A stretch of 33,357 nt of DNA from a virus. The notes under the pieces are model-generated. The model searched no databases, was not told where the DNA came from, and worked only from the letters and a program-made list of their open reading frames with translations. The translations under genes and the position numbers were made by a program. The DNA lies in IMG/VR virus record IMGVR_UViG_3300047496_000109, positions 1-33,357 of that record, one strand, 5' to 3'. This document shows, in pieces, positions 1-5,330 of the stretch (position 1 is its first letter; each line of letters opens with the position of its first letter).

Positions 1-51
1 TTATTTAGTAGCCATGATCGTAAAAATACATTTTATAAAATAACTGACTAA
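1..51 (+). CDS. 3' end of the small gene that starts at 33090
   Basis: This is the last part of the 63-aa reading frame at 33090-33281, repeated here because of the circular overlap. The stop codon is at 49-51. It is not a separate gene. Confidence 0.85.
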   Translation, partial: LFSSHDRKNTFYKITD

Positions 52-127
52 TAAAACTAAACTTGGAGTATAGAAAGATGTTAATAAAATTTATAACAAA
101 AACAGATGCCCGCACATTTTATGAAAA
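1..127. repeat. Terminal direct repeat, left copy (circular junction)
   Basis: Bases 1-127 are identical to 33231-33357. The repeat starts inside one small gene (stop at 49-51) and ends inside the next (start at 78), so gene order runs smoothly across the join. An exact overlap of 127 bases is what an assembler leaves when it closes a circle. P22-like phages package by headful and have circularly permuted ends, so this is probably an assembly overlap and not a physical terminal repeat. Confidence 0.95.
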
Positions 128-290
128 TAGTGTGGTATACGATTGGAAATGGTTTGAAGGTTTTACCCATGATAAATTAATAGATTTTATTTATTTACAT
201 GCTCATGAACATTATGCTTTTCACAAATTATTAAGTGATTTTTTAAAAACATATAATCAAAATCCAAAAGATTATGGCCTTACAGAATAG
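78..290 (+). CDS. Small hypothetical protein, 70 aa
   Basis: I chose the ATG at 78 because a GGAG Shine-Dalgarno lies nine bases upstream; an in-frame TTG at 63 lies upstream of that site and is unlikely. The product starts MLIKFITKTDARTFYENS and is rich in aromatic residues and His, with no membrane segment or motif that I recognise. It belongs to the early plus-strand run that starts at 32909 and crosses the junction. Its leader, AAACTTGGAG followed by TATA, closely resembles the leader of the gene at 33090. Function unknown. Confidence 0.7.
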   Translation: MLIKFITKTDARTFYENSVVYDWKWFEGFTHDKLIDFIYLHAHEHYAFHKLLSDFLKTYNQNPKDYGLTE

Positions 291-306
291 ATAACCCATC
301 CACCCA

Positions 307-327
307 GGCGCGGCTAATCCCCGCGCT
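307..327 (+). promoter_or_regulatory. GC-rich hairpin between small genes
   Basis: GCGCGG (308-313) pairs with CCGCGC (321-326) around a seven-base loop, and TAATTTTA follows. It is the only GC-rich spot nearby and sits between two early genes. The tract after it is too poor in T for a strong intrinsic terminator, so an attenuator or an mRNA-stabilising or processing hairpin is more likely. Confidence 0.5.
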
Positions 328-345
328 AATTTTAGGAGTATAACC

Positions 346-570
346 ATGTCAAAATTAACCGCCGACGAAAAAATAGTTCTTGATCATTTCTTAAAAGAGT
401 ATCCATTGGATTCTTCTTATATTTATATTTTACATTTAATCGTTACTGAAGATGATGAGGTAACCATAAATGGACTTTACAATGATTTAAGTAAAGGAAG
501 ATTAATATGCGCGATGAATGACTTAAGATATGCATTAAATAATTATACATTTACAAAAAAGGTAAAATAA
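346..570 (+). CDS. Small hypothetical protein, 74 aa
   Basis: The ATG at 346 follows TAGGAG at a good distance. The product is mostly helical in character, starting MSKLTADEKIVLDHFLKEY, with a later ARTGR-less stretch NDLSKGRLICAMNDLRYAL. The two helical blocks separated by an acidic turn could be a compact winged-helix-like fold, but I see no diagnostic motif. The next gene starts two bases after its stop, so the two are probably co-transcribed. Function unknown. Confidence 0.7.
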   Translation: MSKLTADEKIVLDHFLKEYPLDSSYIYILHLIVTEDDEVTINGLYNDLSKGRLICAMNDLRYALNNYTFTKKVK

Positions 571-572
571 AC

Positions 573-788
573 ATGCTCGATGATGAAGAAACAGAAAAAA
601 AACTGACGGTAATTAATAGAAATTTATTAGGTATTAATGACTCTATACAAGAATCGTTGCAACATATAAAAGCAAAACTAAATACCATTGAAAATCTTAT
701 TAATGATCATTTAAATCACGTGATGAATTTTATTTATATTTTGATTGGCTTAATGATTTTACCGTATATTTTAAAATTATTTCATTGA
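573..788 (+). CDS. Small C-terminally anchored coiled-coil membrane protein, 71 aa
   Basis: Residues 1-48 are hydrophilic with heptad-like hydrophobics, which suggests a short coiled coil. Residues 52-69 (NFIYILIGLMILPYILKL) form one hydrophobic segment at the C-terminus, so a tail-anchored inner-membrane protein is likely. It starts two bases after the previous stop and is followed closely by the ribbon-helix-helix gene. Its position in the early run argues against a role in lysis timing, though a holin or antiholin function cannot be excluded. Function unknown. Confidence 0.65.
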   Translation: MLDDEETEKKLTVINRNLLGINDSIQESLQHIKAKLNTIENLINDHLNHVMNFIYILIGLMILPYILKLFH

Positions 789-802
789 TGAGAGATAACA
801 AC

Positions 803-997
803 ATGTACAAGAAACCAGCGAAATACGTTTACAAATCGTTTCGTGTACCCGAAAAAACGCAAGAAGAACTAAAGGAAGTATCGCGCATTTATGGTGAATG
901 CCCAAGTGCAGTGATCAGACGGTTGATCACGGAAGCCTATACATTTTTGATGGCACACCCTGAACTAAAAAACTATAAAAAAGAGGAGTTAATTTAA
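803..997 (+). CDS. Ribbon-helix-helix DNA-binding protein (Arc/CopG-like), 64 aa
   Basis: I chose the ATG at 803, which follows GAGAG at a normal distance; an in-frame ATG lies at 788. The pattern is a basic beta strand (YKSFRVP) followed by two helices with the SAVIRRLITEAY block expected of the second helix in Arc/MetJ/CopG proteins. Such proteins dimerise and bind operators. P22 itself uses RHH regulators (Arc, Mnt), so an early transcription regulator is plausible. Its stop overlaps the next start (TAATG). It is one of three RHH proteins in this genome. Targets are unknown; the dyads near 32848 and 32776 are candidates. Confidence 0.75.
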   Translation: MYKKPAKYVYKSFRVPEKTQEELKEVSRIYGECPSAVIRRLITEAYTFLMAHPELKNYKKEELI

Positions 998-1107
998 TGA
1001 TGGTCGGAATGTTTATTTTATGTATAATTTACAATGCGCCTTTTTGGATAACTTTACTCATTGCATTGCCTGCGTTTGTTGAGTTTGTCGATTTTATTCA
1101 AAATTAA
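997..1107 (+). CDS. Very small hydrophobic membrane protein, 36 aa
   Basis: The start overlaps the preceding stop as TAATG, with GAGGAG upstream inside the RHH gene. Nearly the whole product is hydrophobic (MFILCIIYNAPFWITLLIAL and onward), enough for one or two short membrane spans. It is the last gene of the plus-strand run and its stop overlaps the stop of the convergent lysis gene by four bases. Translational coupling and composition support a real gene. Function unknown. Confidence 0.55.
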   Translation: MMVGMFILCIIYNAPFWITLLIALPAFVEFVDFIQN

Positions 1108-1364
1108 GCTTTAGCATTAACGATAGCACATTGGTTACAGACAAATTCATGTTCGATTGTCTTTAACTTTTGCGGTGTCTTTGGGTCATTGATCATAGCG
1201 CTAGCTATTGCGGGTACATTACTAGTCGTTTGCTCATAGAGCGCGGCTAGTAATCTCACGACTTGTTCGGCTAATGGCCCACCTAATGCACCGGCAATGG
1301 AGGGCGCATATTGTTCTAATAATGGCATGATCATTTTAATTTCTTTGACCAGAAATTCATTCAT
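1104..1364 (-). CDS. Holin-like or lysis-associated small protein, 86 aa
   Basis: I chose the ATG at 1364, which overlaps the end of the endolysin gene and has GGAG ten bases upstream; a longer frame opens at 1403. The segment APSIAGALGGPLAEQVVRLL resembles the amphipathic N-terminal part of small phage holin-family proteins (GTA_holin_3TM type), but hydrophobicity is modest and the C-terminus carries a CxxC pair (CNQC). The position directly after the endolysin in the same operon suggests a role in lysis. Holin is an inference from context; no clear three-membrane-segment pattern is present. Confidence 0.5.
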   Translation of the reverse strand: MNEFLVKEIKMIMPLLEQYAPSIAGALGGPLAEQVVRLLAALYEQTTSNVPAIASAMINDPKTPQKLKTIEHEFVCNQCAIVNAKA

Positions 1365-1782
1365 AAATGCCCGTCTCCATGAGTTTAGCCAATTCCACCG
1401 CACGGCTTTTCACTTGCTGTGCCCATTGGCTATTAAGCATTTCATAAGCGGCTGTTTTATAATCACCCCGCTCAAGTGCGATCAACATTTTTTCAAAGCT
1501 AAGTAATTTCTTAATGCCCATAAATGCCATGTCAATCAAGACTATTTGTCTGACATAGTTTAAGTTTCGATACCAGGGAAATTGACTAAGCTTTTGATAG
1601 AAATAACATACATCCGTTTCATATTGTCCGTTGATCCATTCATCTGTCATGCCTCTATCGGTCAAGTTATAACCAATACCGATCGTAATTTTACCCAGAG
1701 AATCTAAATAAGGATATTTTTGGTACGATTCATGCCGAAGTAACATCGCTTTCAGTTTGTCTTGCGCATCCTTCGTGAGCAT
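1357..1782 (-). CDS. Endolysin, T4-type lysozyme (GH24 muramidase)
   Basis: The protein has 141 aa. The catalytic signature of phage T4 lysozyme is present near the N-terminus: Glu18 in RHES, Asp27 in YLDS, and Thr33 in KITIGIGYNL, in the E-8-D-5-T spacing of the family. It would cleave the glycosidic bonds of peptidoglycan from the cytoplasmic side at the end of infection. There is no signal peptide or SAR anchor, so it needs a holin for release; the gene downstream is the candidate. Its start lies inside the 3' end of a small cysteine-rich frame (1730-1894), which suggests coupled translation. A terminator lies upstream at 1895-1919. Confidence 0.93.
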   Translation of the reverse strand: MLTKDAQDKLKAMLLRHESYQKYPYLDSLGKITIGIGYNLTDRGMTDEWINGQYETDVCYFYQKLSQFPWYRNLNYVRQIVLIDMAFMGIKKLLSFEKMLIALERGDYKTAAYEMLNSQWAQQVKSRAVELAKLMETGIYE

Positions 1783-1894
1783 GCTGTCCTTGGCTAAATG
1801 TTAAACATGGTAAACCACAATTATCACAGACGTAATAATCATGCAAGATATTCACATTTTGTTGACAGCACCGGCTTAACATATTCCGATCCAT
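1730..1894 (-). CDS. Small cysteine-rich protein upstream of endolysin, 54 aa
   Basis: The frame starts ATGGATCGG at 1894, directly after the T-run of an intrinsic terminator, with the GGGG of the terminator stem as its only possible ribosome site; an alternative ATG follows four codons later. The product has seven Cys, including adjacent CC at 9-10 and CDNCGLPC at 23-30, with a later His-x-His and Cys, which would suit a small zinc ribbon. It overlaps the endolysin start by about 50 bases out of frame. It may be a leader gene for the lysis operon. Function unknown. Confidence 0.5.
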   Translation of the reverse strand: MDRNMLSRCCQQNVNILHDYYVCDNCGLPCLTFSQGQHAHEGCARQTESDVTSA

Positions 1895-1919
1895 AAAAAA
1901 ACCCCGCTGATAACGGGGT
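1895..1919 (-). terminator. Intrinsic terminator between VRR-NUC gene and lysis genes
   Basis: Read on the minus strand, ACCCCG (1919-1914), the loop TTATCAG and CGGGGT (1906-1901) form a six-pair GC-rich stem, followed directly by a run of seven T. This is a textbook rho-independent terminator for the replication-nuclease operon. It lies upstream of all lysis genes in the same direction. Confidence 0.85.
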
Positions 1920-1993
1920 GATCAACTTAAAGTACCAAAGGAATTTAAGGAATTTAAACGTAACATATCATGGAAGATATGGAGTGTTTCATC

Positions 1994-2410
1994 TTAAGCT
2001 ATTTTAATCGTATTAGCAAGATAGCTATTGAGTATTTCAATCGCATCATCACAACCGTAAGCGTAAGCGGCATAGTGTCCTATCTTGTTCAGCCGGTCAA
2101 TCCAAAGCACTTGATCTGGGTTTTTCTTCGCATGCCGTTTATCACTACGTTTAAACTCAAGCCAGAGCCCGTGGTAAGACGCATTAGGCACGGGATAGTG
2201 GTAGTCAGGCAAGCCAGGTCTTAAGCCAGTAGCGAGCAATGCTCTCGCATACCATACTTCCCTAATTCCTTCATTCACGTTTTTGATCATGTGGTCGCGT
2301 AGCATGGGATAACACTGGCAGTATTGCCAAAATGCTTTACATTCCTGATATTCGCTAGCAATGGCCTTTTTTGGTTCATAAGGTACGAGTACTAATCGGG
2401 GTCTTCGCAT
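1994..2410 (-). CDS. VRR-NUC domain nuclease
   Basis: The protein has 138 aa, mostly a single small VRR-NUC domain of the PD-(D/E)xK nuclease superfamily. The core is PGLPD (Asp69) followed by GLWLEFKR (Glu85 and Lys87), matching the D-...-ExK active site. Stand-alone phage VRR-NUC proteins are thought to process branched DNA or act as end-processing nucleases. The start overlaps the HNH gene upstream by 35 bases. It follows the replication protein and HNH protein, so it probably acts on replicating or recombining DNA. It is the best candidate for the missing nuclease partner of the annealing protein at 5331. A terminator lies downstream. Confidence 0.85.
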   Translation of the reverse strand: MRRPRLVLVPYEPKKAIASEYQECKAFWQYCQCYPMLRDHMIKNVNEGIREVWYARALLATGLRPGLPDYHYPVPNASYHGLWLEFKRSDKRHAKKNPDQVLWIDRLNKIGHYAAYAYGCDDAIEILNSYLANTIKIA

Positions 2411-2735
2411 TTTCTCGTCCTTGAGAATGATGTTGACGATGATGTTTAAAACATAACCATATTACTTTATATGGCTGCCCATAATCATCATGATGTGCTT
2501 CCACATTAACTTGTGTATCACAAACTTCGCAAGGCTGGCGTATCAGTGATCCGCGTTTAATTCGCATCCCTGTCTTGCGTCTGACATTAGCTTTGAATCG
2601 TTGTTCTTTAGTCAAATGATGGTTTTTTCGCCATTCACGCATATAAGTCGCGGCACATGAATGACAATATCGCTTTGATTTTACTTCTCTCTCACCTTGA
2701 CATTTTGAACACCGCTTATTCTTTGAATAAGTCAT
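2376..2735 (-). CDS. HNH-type zinc-finger endonuclease-like protein
   Basis: The 119-aa protein has an N-terminal zinc ribbon (C9, C12, C24, C27) and a C-terminal HNH-like unit: CEVC at 69-72, AHHDDY with His81-His82, then WLCFKHHRQHH with Cys95 and several His. This arrangement is common in small phage HNH proteins placed beside replication or nuclease genes. The start at 2735 has AAGGATG upstream. A short hairpin (TCATGT/ACATGA) lies in the leader. It may nick DNA during replication or packaging, or be a homing-type nuclease. No host gene is interrupted nearby, which argues against simple homing. Confidence 0.8.
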   Translation of the reverse strand: MTYSKNKRCSKCQGEREVKSKRYCHSCAATYMREWRKNHHLTKEQRFKANVRRKTGMRIKRGSLIRQPCEVCDTQVNVEAHHDDYGQPYKVIWLCFKHHRQHHSQGRENAKTPISTRTL

Positions 2736-2792
2736 ATTTCATCCTTGATCATGTTTCACATGACACATTTAGTAAAACAATTCGCCTTAAAA

Positions 2793-3032
2793 TTATTCAT
2801 GATTAAACATATCCAATAAGTCTTGTTCAGAATATAATCTAAGATAGCCTAATAATTCAATATCTGTCATACCGCTGTAAAATTCACGTCCACGCCGTTT
2901 TAGCTCACTAAACTTCGCCGATACCGATTGATAGCACTTTGGCCATTCATGATGTGGGCAATATAAATTCCGCAGCCTTTCGCAAATTTCCTCTCCCATT
3001 GTTATTTCTGGATATTTTGCTTCCATTCGCAT
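2793..3032 (-). CDS. Small hypothetical protein overlapping the replication gene, 79 aa
   Basis: The ATG at 3032 lies out of frame inside the last 86 bases of the replication gene and has a strong AAGGAAAG site just upstream, so I accept this start. The product holds a Cys/His cluster (LYCPHHEWPKCY) followed by charged helices ending in SEQDLLDMFNHE. The first part may bind zinc. Location directly after the O-like gene is where lambdoid phages keep a helicase loader, but the protein is far too small and has no AAA or DnaC features. Function unknown. Confidence 0.6.
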   Translation of the reverse strand: MRMEAKYPEITMGEEICERLRNLYCPHHEWPKCYQSVSAKFSELKRRGREFYSGMTDIELLGYLRLYSEQDLLDMFNHE

Positions 3033-4017
3033 GAGACTTTCCTTGTCTTAGCTCTTGATAATATTTTTCCATTGCATCACGACTAGCTTCACTTATAGGT
3101 GGAAAATCTTTCACCGTTGATTTTACTTCACCCGTTCTGTCCGAAGGCGTTTTCCATGGCATGTAAGGGGTCAAATTTTCTCTAGGCTGCATTTTTACAG
3201 TATGGGCAGTAGGTTTGCTAGGGGTAATGTCGTCAAGCCAGCGTTCGCCGTTTAAATAGCTTGTAGCATGTGGGATGAATTGGGCGTCTTGCCATTGGGC
3301 GTCATTAGCTAGCCTATTTTTGATGTCAGTAAGTAACAAATCAATTTTGTCATCAAGGTTTAGTCGTACCCAAATTTCTTTAGCCCGTTTCTTATTTTTT
3401 TTCCGTGGATAGTTTTGATAAAAAATCTCAAAATTTATATCGCGTGCTCCGTCAGGAGCACAATAGCTCTTTCTTTGTGCTTTTTCTTTTATATGTATTT
3501 TTCTATTATATGTAGTGGTACGATTTTCCGTATGCGGGTTTTCCGTATGCGGGTTTTCATCACACGGTGAAGTATGCGTGGCTGTAGGGCTGAGTGACTG
3601 TGCTCTGTGTGCTTGCGCAACTTTGAGCACATGTGTGGGCACATGTGCCTTTGTGCCTTGCACATGTTTTTTTAGATGAATATTTGATTTCAAAAAACAT
3701 TCACCATTTTTAATAATGTAATAATTTTGTCCAAACGTGCCGTCAGCATTCTTTTCTTGTATTTGCTCCATTAAATTATATTTAATTAAATTCCTGAAAA
3801 CTTTATATGCTTTTTGTCTACCAATATTAAAATGATTTTGTACATATTTTACACTAATTTCCCAATCTTCAGGTTTTCCCTGGAAATGACACCATAAACC
3901 AATCACTTCGATATCATTACATTCCGCCAACACTTTGGATAATATTTGTGCATAAGGTTTGGTTTCATGTTTTAACTTACCTTTGAGATAATTAGGTTTA
4001 AATTTTTCGACTGACAT
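2947..4017 (-). CDS. Replication initiation protein, lambda O-like
   Basis: The 356-aa protein has an N-terminal winged-helix region (about residues 52-100, with a helix-turn-helix around NIGRQKAYKVFRNLIKYNLM), a long polar linker, and a C-terminal part with FYQNYPRKKNKKRAKEIW and FIPHATSYLNGERWLDD. The latter pair is typical of phage replication proteins with a C-terminal helicase- or DnaB-interacting region. The linker holds a pentapeptide repeat (ENPHT twice) and repeated DNA boxes, as in lambda O where the origin sits inside the gene. AAAGGAT precedes the ATG at 4017. There is no phage helicase or polymerase, so it would recruit the host replisome. Confidence 0.82.
   Translation of the reverse strand: MSVEKFKPNYLKGKLKHETKPYAQILSKVLAECNDIEVIGLWCHFQGKPEDWEISVKYVQNHFNIGRQKAYKVFRNLIKYNLMEQIQEKNADGTFGQNYYIIKNGECFLKSNIHLKKHVQGTKAHVPTHVLKVAQAHRAQSLSPTATHTSPCDENPHTENPHTENRTTTYNRKIHIKEKAQRKSYCAPDGARDINFEIFYQNYPRKKNKKRAKEIWVRLNLDDKIDLLLTDIKNRLANDAQWQDAQFIPHATSYLNGERWLDDITPSKPTAHTVKMQPRENLTPYMPWKTPSDRTGEVKSTVKDFPPISEASRDAMEKYYQELRQGKSHANGSKISRNNNGRGNLRKAAEFILPTS
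3524..3667. other. Candidate replication origin inside the O-like gene
   Basis: Within the linker-coding part there is a perfect tandem 15-bp repeat (TTTTCCGTATGCGGG at 3524-3538 and 3539-3553). Further on are three copies of GCACATGT at 3627, 3639 and 3660, the middle one within a perfect 12-bp palindrome GGCACATGTGCC (3638-3649). In lambda and relatives, iterons in the linker of gene O are the binding sites for O and the origin. That role is inferred here from position and repetition. Confidence 0.5.
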
Positions 4018-4038
4018 AATTTTGATCCTTTAAAATGT

Positions 4039-4065
4039 TTGACTTTCCATAAGTGCGGTTATAAT
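4039..4065 (+). promoter_or_regulatory. Promoter divergent from the replication gene
   Basis: TTGACT (4039-4044) and a perfect TATAAT (4060-4065) are separated by 15 bases (16 if TTTGAC is the -35). Transcription would start near 4072, away from the O-like gene. The inverted repeat GTTTGAC (4037-4043) / GTCAAAC (4100-4106) is centred on that start, so a regulator may bind both flanks. Confidence 0.6.
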
Positions 4066-4071
4066 CTAGCG

Positions 4072-4181
4072 GAAGGCTAGGATAGTCTACTTACTGAATG
4101 TCAAACAGTTAGTTAAATAATCGAGTAGTAATAGTTTCAAGTTTCCGCTGAAGGCGTTCTAATACGACGCCTTTTCAGTTT
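4072..4181 (+). ncRNA. Candidate small RNA upstream of the replication gene (oop-like)
   Basis: A promoter ending at 4065 and a hairpin with a T-rich tail ending near 4181 bracket about 110 bases with no convincing reading frame. AGCGGAA (4068-4074) is complementary to TTCCGCT (4143-4149), so the two ends of the transcript can partly pair. Phage lambda makes the 77-nt oop RNA from exactly this place and direction, just upstream of and divergent from gene O. Here the RNA would not overlap an annotated gene in antisense, so its target is unclear. Existence and function are inferred. Confidence 0.5.
4148..4181 (+). terminator. Hairpin terminator of the candidate small RNA
   Basis: AAGGCGT (4151-4157) pairs with ACGCCTT (4167-4173) around a nine-base loop; CTGA (4148-4151) and TCAG (4175-4178) can extend the stem with two bulged T. 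The tail is TTTTCAGTTT, imperfect but T-rich. It reads on the plus strand only. Confidence 0.5.
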
Positions 4182-4245
4182 CTAAATCCACTATATCCCG
4201 CCGGTCTTAAATATTGCAAACATTACTAAATAATCATCCTGAATT

Positions 4246-4255
4246 TGTATATAAT
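4246..4255 (+). promoter_or_regulatory. Promoter of the 4288-11787 operon
   Basis: A perfect TATAAT at 4250-4255 lies in TTTGTATATAATATATAC, 33 bases before the first gene. No good -35 is present at 16-18 bases, so it is likely an upstream-TG type or activated promoter. AAAGGGA gives the ribosome site of the gene at 4288. Confidence 0.5.
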
Positions 4256-4287
4256 ATATACTTAACCAATCAATAAAGGGACTAATC

Positions 4288-4560
4288 ATGGGTGCCGATA
4301 AATCTAATAAAACGATTGCGCATACTTCTAACCATCTTTTTCACCCACATAAACCCGTGATAGTTCCGCCTGTCCATGTCCCCGAGAAACATAAGCAAGC
4401 GACTATCAGTATTTTTAACAAAGTTGAAATTAATCCTGTTGATAACAAACTAGAAAAAATAGATGCCTTGATTAAATCCAACAGCCGCACTGAAGAAAAG
4501 AAAAAGGAAGATAATTGCGTTTCTTGTTTTTCAGCATTAATTAGATGCATCAGAGGTTAA
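4288..4560 (+). CDS. Hypothetical protein, 90 aa
   Basis: First gene of the long early plus-strand run, with its own -10 box 33 bases upstream and a good AAAGGGA site. The product is hydrophilic: a His/Pro-rich N-terminal part (HPHKPVIVPPVHVPEKH), a charged middle with a poly-Lys/Glu stretch, and a Cys-containing end (NCVSCFSALIRCIRG). There is no membrane segment or known motif. A position right after the promoter is typical of host-takeover or anti-host-defence proteins in phages, but nothing in the sequence proves that. Function unknown. Confidence 0.6.
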   Translation: MGADKSNKTIAHTSNHLFHPHKPVIVPPVHVPEKHKQATISIFNKVEINPVDNKLEKIDALIKSNSRTEEKKKEDNCVSCFSALIRCIRG

Positions 4561-4566
4561 AAATAC

Positions 4567-4614
4567 TTGCAATCGCCATTTTATATGCTATAGTTGTTGT
4601 ATAAGTGATATAAA
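4567..4614 (+). promoter_or_regulatory. Tandem extended -10 promoters before an RHH gene
   Basis: TTGCAA (4567-4572), 16 bases, then TATAGT (4589-4594) preceded by TGC gives an extended -10 promoter. A second TGA-TATAAA (4606-4614) follows. The same TGATATAA string is in the promoter at 32840. The gene downstream codes for a DNA-binding protein, so autoregulation is likely. Confidence 0.6.
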
Positions 4615-4636
4615 TTGAATAAATATAGGTCAAAAG

Positions 4637-4825
4637 ATGAGTATAGACAATTATCCAAAACAGTATCGTTTACGTGTTAACTATCAGATGTGGGATTATC
4701 TAAACAACCAATCTTGTTTAGAACGTACTAATATATCTGACATGATTCGTAAGTCGATTGATTTTTATAGAGAAAACCATAAATTGTTTAAGAAAAAAGG
4801 TAAAAGAAAAACTAAGAAAGGCTAA
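4637..4825 (+). CDS. Ribbon-helix-helix DNA-binding protein, 62 aa
   Basis: The fold pattern is a beta strand (KQYRLRVN), helix one (YQMWDYLNNQSCLER), turn, and helix two (TNISDMIRKSIDFYREN), as in CopG/Arc-type repressors, followed by a basic tail (FKKKGKRKTKKG) that may add DNA contact. It has its own promoter pair upstream and a large hairpin immediately downstream, so it may be a separately regulated unit. Likely a transcription regulator of the early or middle genes. RHH regulators are known in P22 (Arc and Mnt), but this one is not close enough for me to name. Confidence 0.75.
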   Translation: MSIDNYPKQYRLRVNYQMWDYLNNQSCLERTNISDMIRKSIDFYRENHKLFKKKGKRKTKKG

Positions 4826-4826
4826 G

Positions 4827-4861
4827 TATGTATAGCCAGCGCGCTAACGCTGGCATACATA
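4827..4861. promoter_or_regulatory. Long 14-bp hairpin after the RHH gene
   Basis: TATGTAT-a-GCCAGCG (4827-4841) pairs with CGCTGGC-ATACATA (4848-4861), 14 base pairs with one bulged A and the loop CGCTAA. It starts two bases after the stop of the RHH gene. No T-run follows in either direction, so it is not a standard terminator; mRNA stabilisation, RNase III cleavage or attenuation fit better. Confidence 0.6.
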
Positions 4862-4910
4862 AAGGAAGTTACCATATTAACAACAGATTATTAACTACTA
4901 GGAAAATAAA

Positions 4911-5303
4911 ATGTCATTACCGACTATAGCTCATAGCGTTAAATCGTGTCAAGAACGGACAAGTAAAATGACAAGGCTGTCAGAAAAGCAACTCGATGTA
5001 TTCATTCGTGATTTAATTGACGAATATTCCATCAATAGACATACACATTACGAACTGTTCGTGTCAAACCTTCCTTTTTCTATACAAAAATTGTTTTTAT
5101 CGCATGTATTAGATACAGATGAATATGTGTGGTCAATCGAAAACAATACCCGTTTAGAACGAGTACTGGCTGAAAACAAACCTTACTTACAATCGTTAAT
5201 TGACAATGTGGCCGAAGAAAGGTTCGCAGAGCATATGGACGATGCGGGGTTTAAAGCCTATCACCACGAAGATAACAATGACGTTTACTGGGCTAAATAT
5301 TAA
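4911..5303 (+). CDS. Hypothetical protein before the annealing protein, 130 aa
   Basis: The ATG at 4911 follows TAGGAAAAT. The product is acidic and helical, with LSEKQLDVFIRDLIDEYSI in the first half and AEERFAEHMDDAGFKAYH near the end; it has no membrane segment or catalytic motif that I recognise. It is directly upstream of the Bet/RecT-type gene (27 bases away), a place where recombination modules often hold a nuclease inhibitor (Gam) or accessory factor. It does not look like lambda Gam. Function unknown. Confidence 0.6.
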   Translation: MSLPTIAHSVKSCQERTSKMTRLSEKQLDVFIRDLIDEYSINRHTHYELFVSNLPFSIQKLFLSHVLDTDEYVWSIENNTRLERVLAENKPYLQSLIDNVAEERFAEHMDDAGFKAYHHEDNNDVYWAKY

Positions 5304-5330
5304 TCTATTAACTATTATTGGAGTATTTTT

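Noticed and set aside
63-77. TTG start for the first gene
   Set aside because: The GGAG ribosome site overlaps this codon region and fits the ATG at 78.
4085-4104. Minus-strand promoter with TTGACA for the O-like gene
   Set aside because: The TTGACA at 4104-4099 is perfect but the only fitting -10 (TATCCT) is 14 bases away; left as uncertain and not listed.
4827-4861. Intrinsic terminator
   Set aside because: Stem is strong but no T-run follows on either strand.
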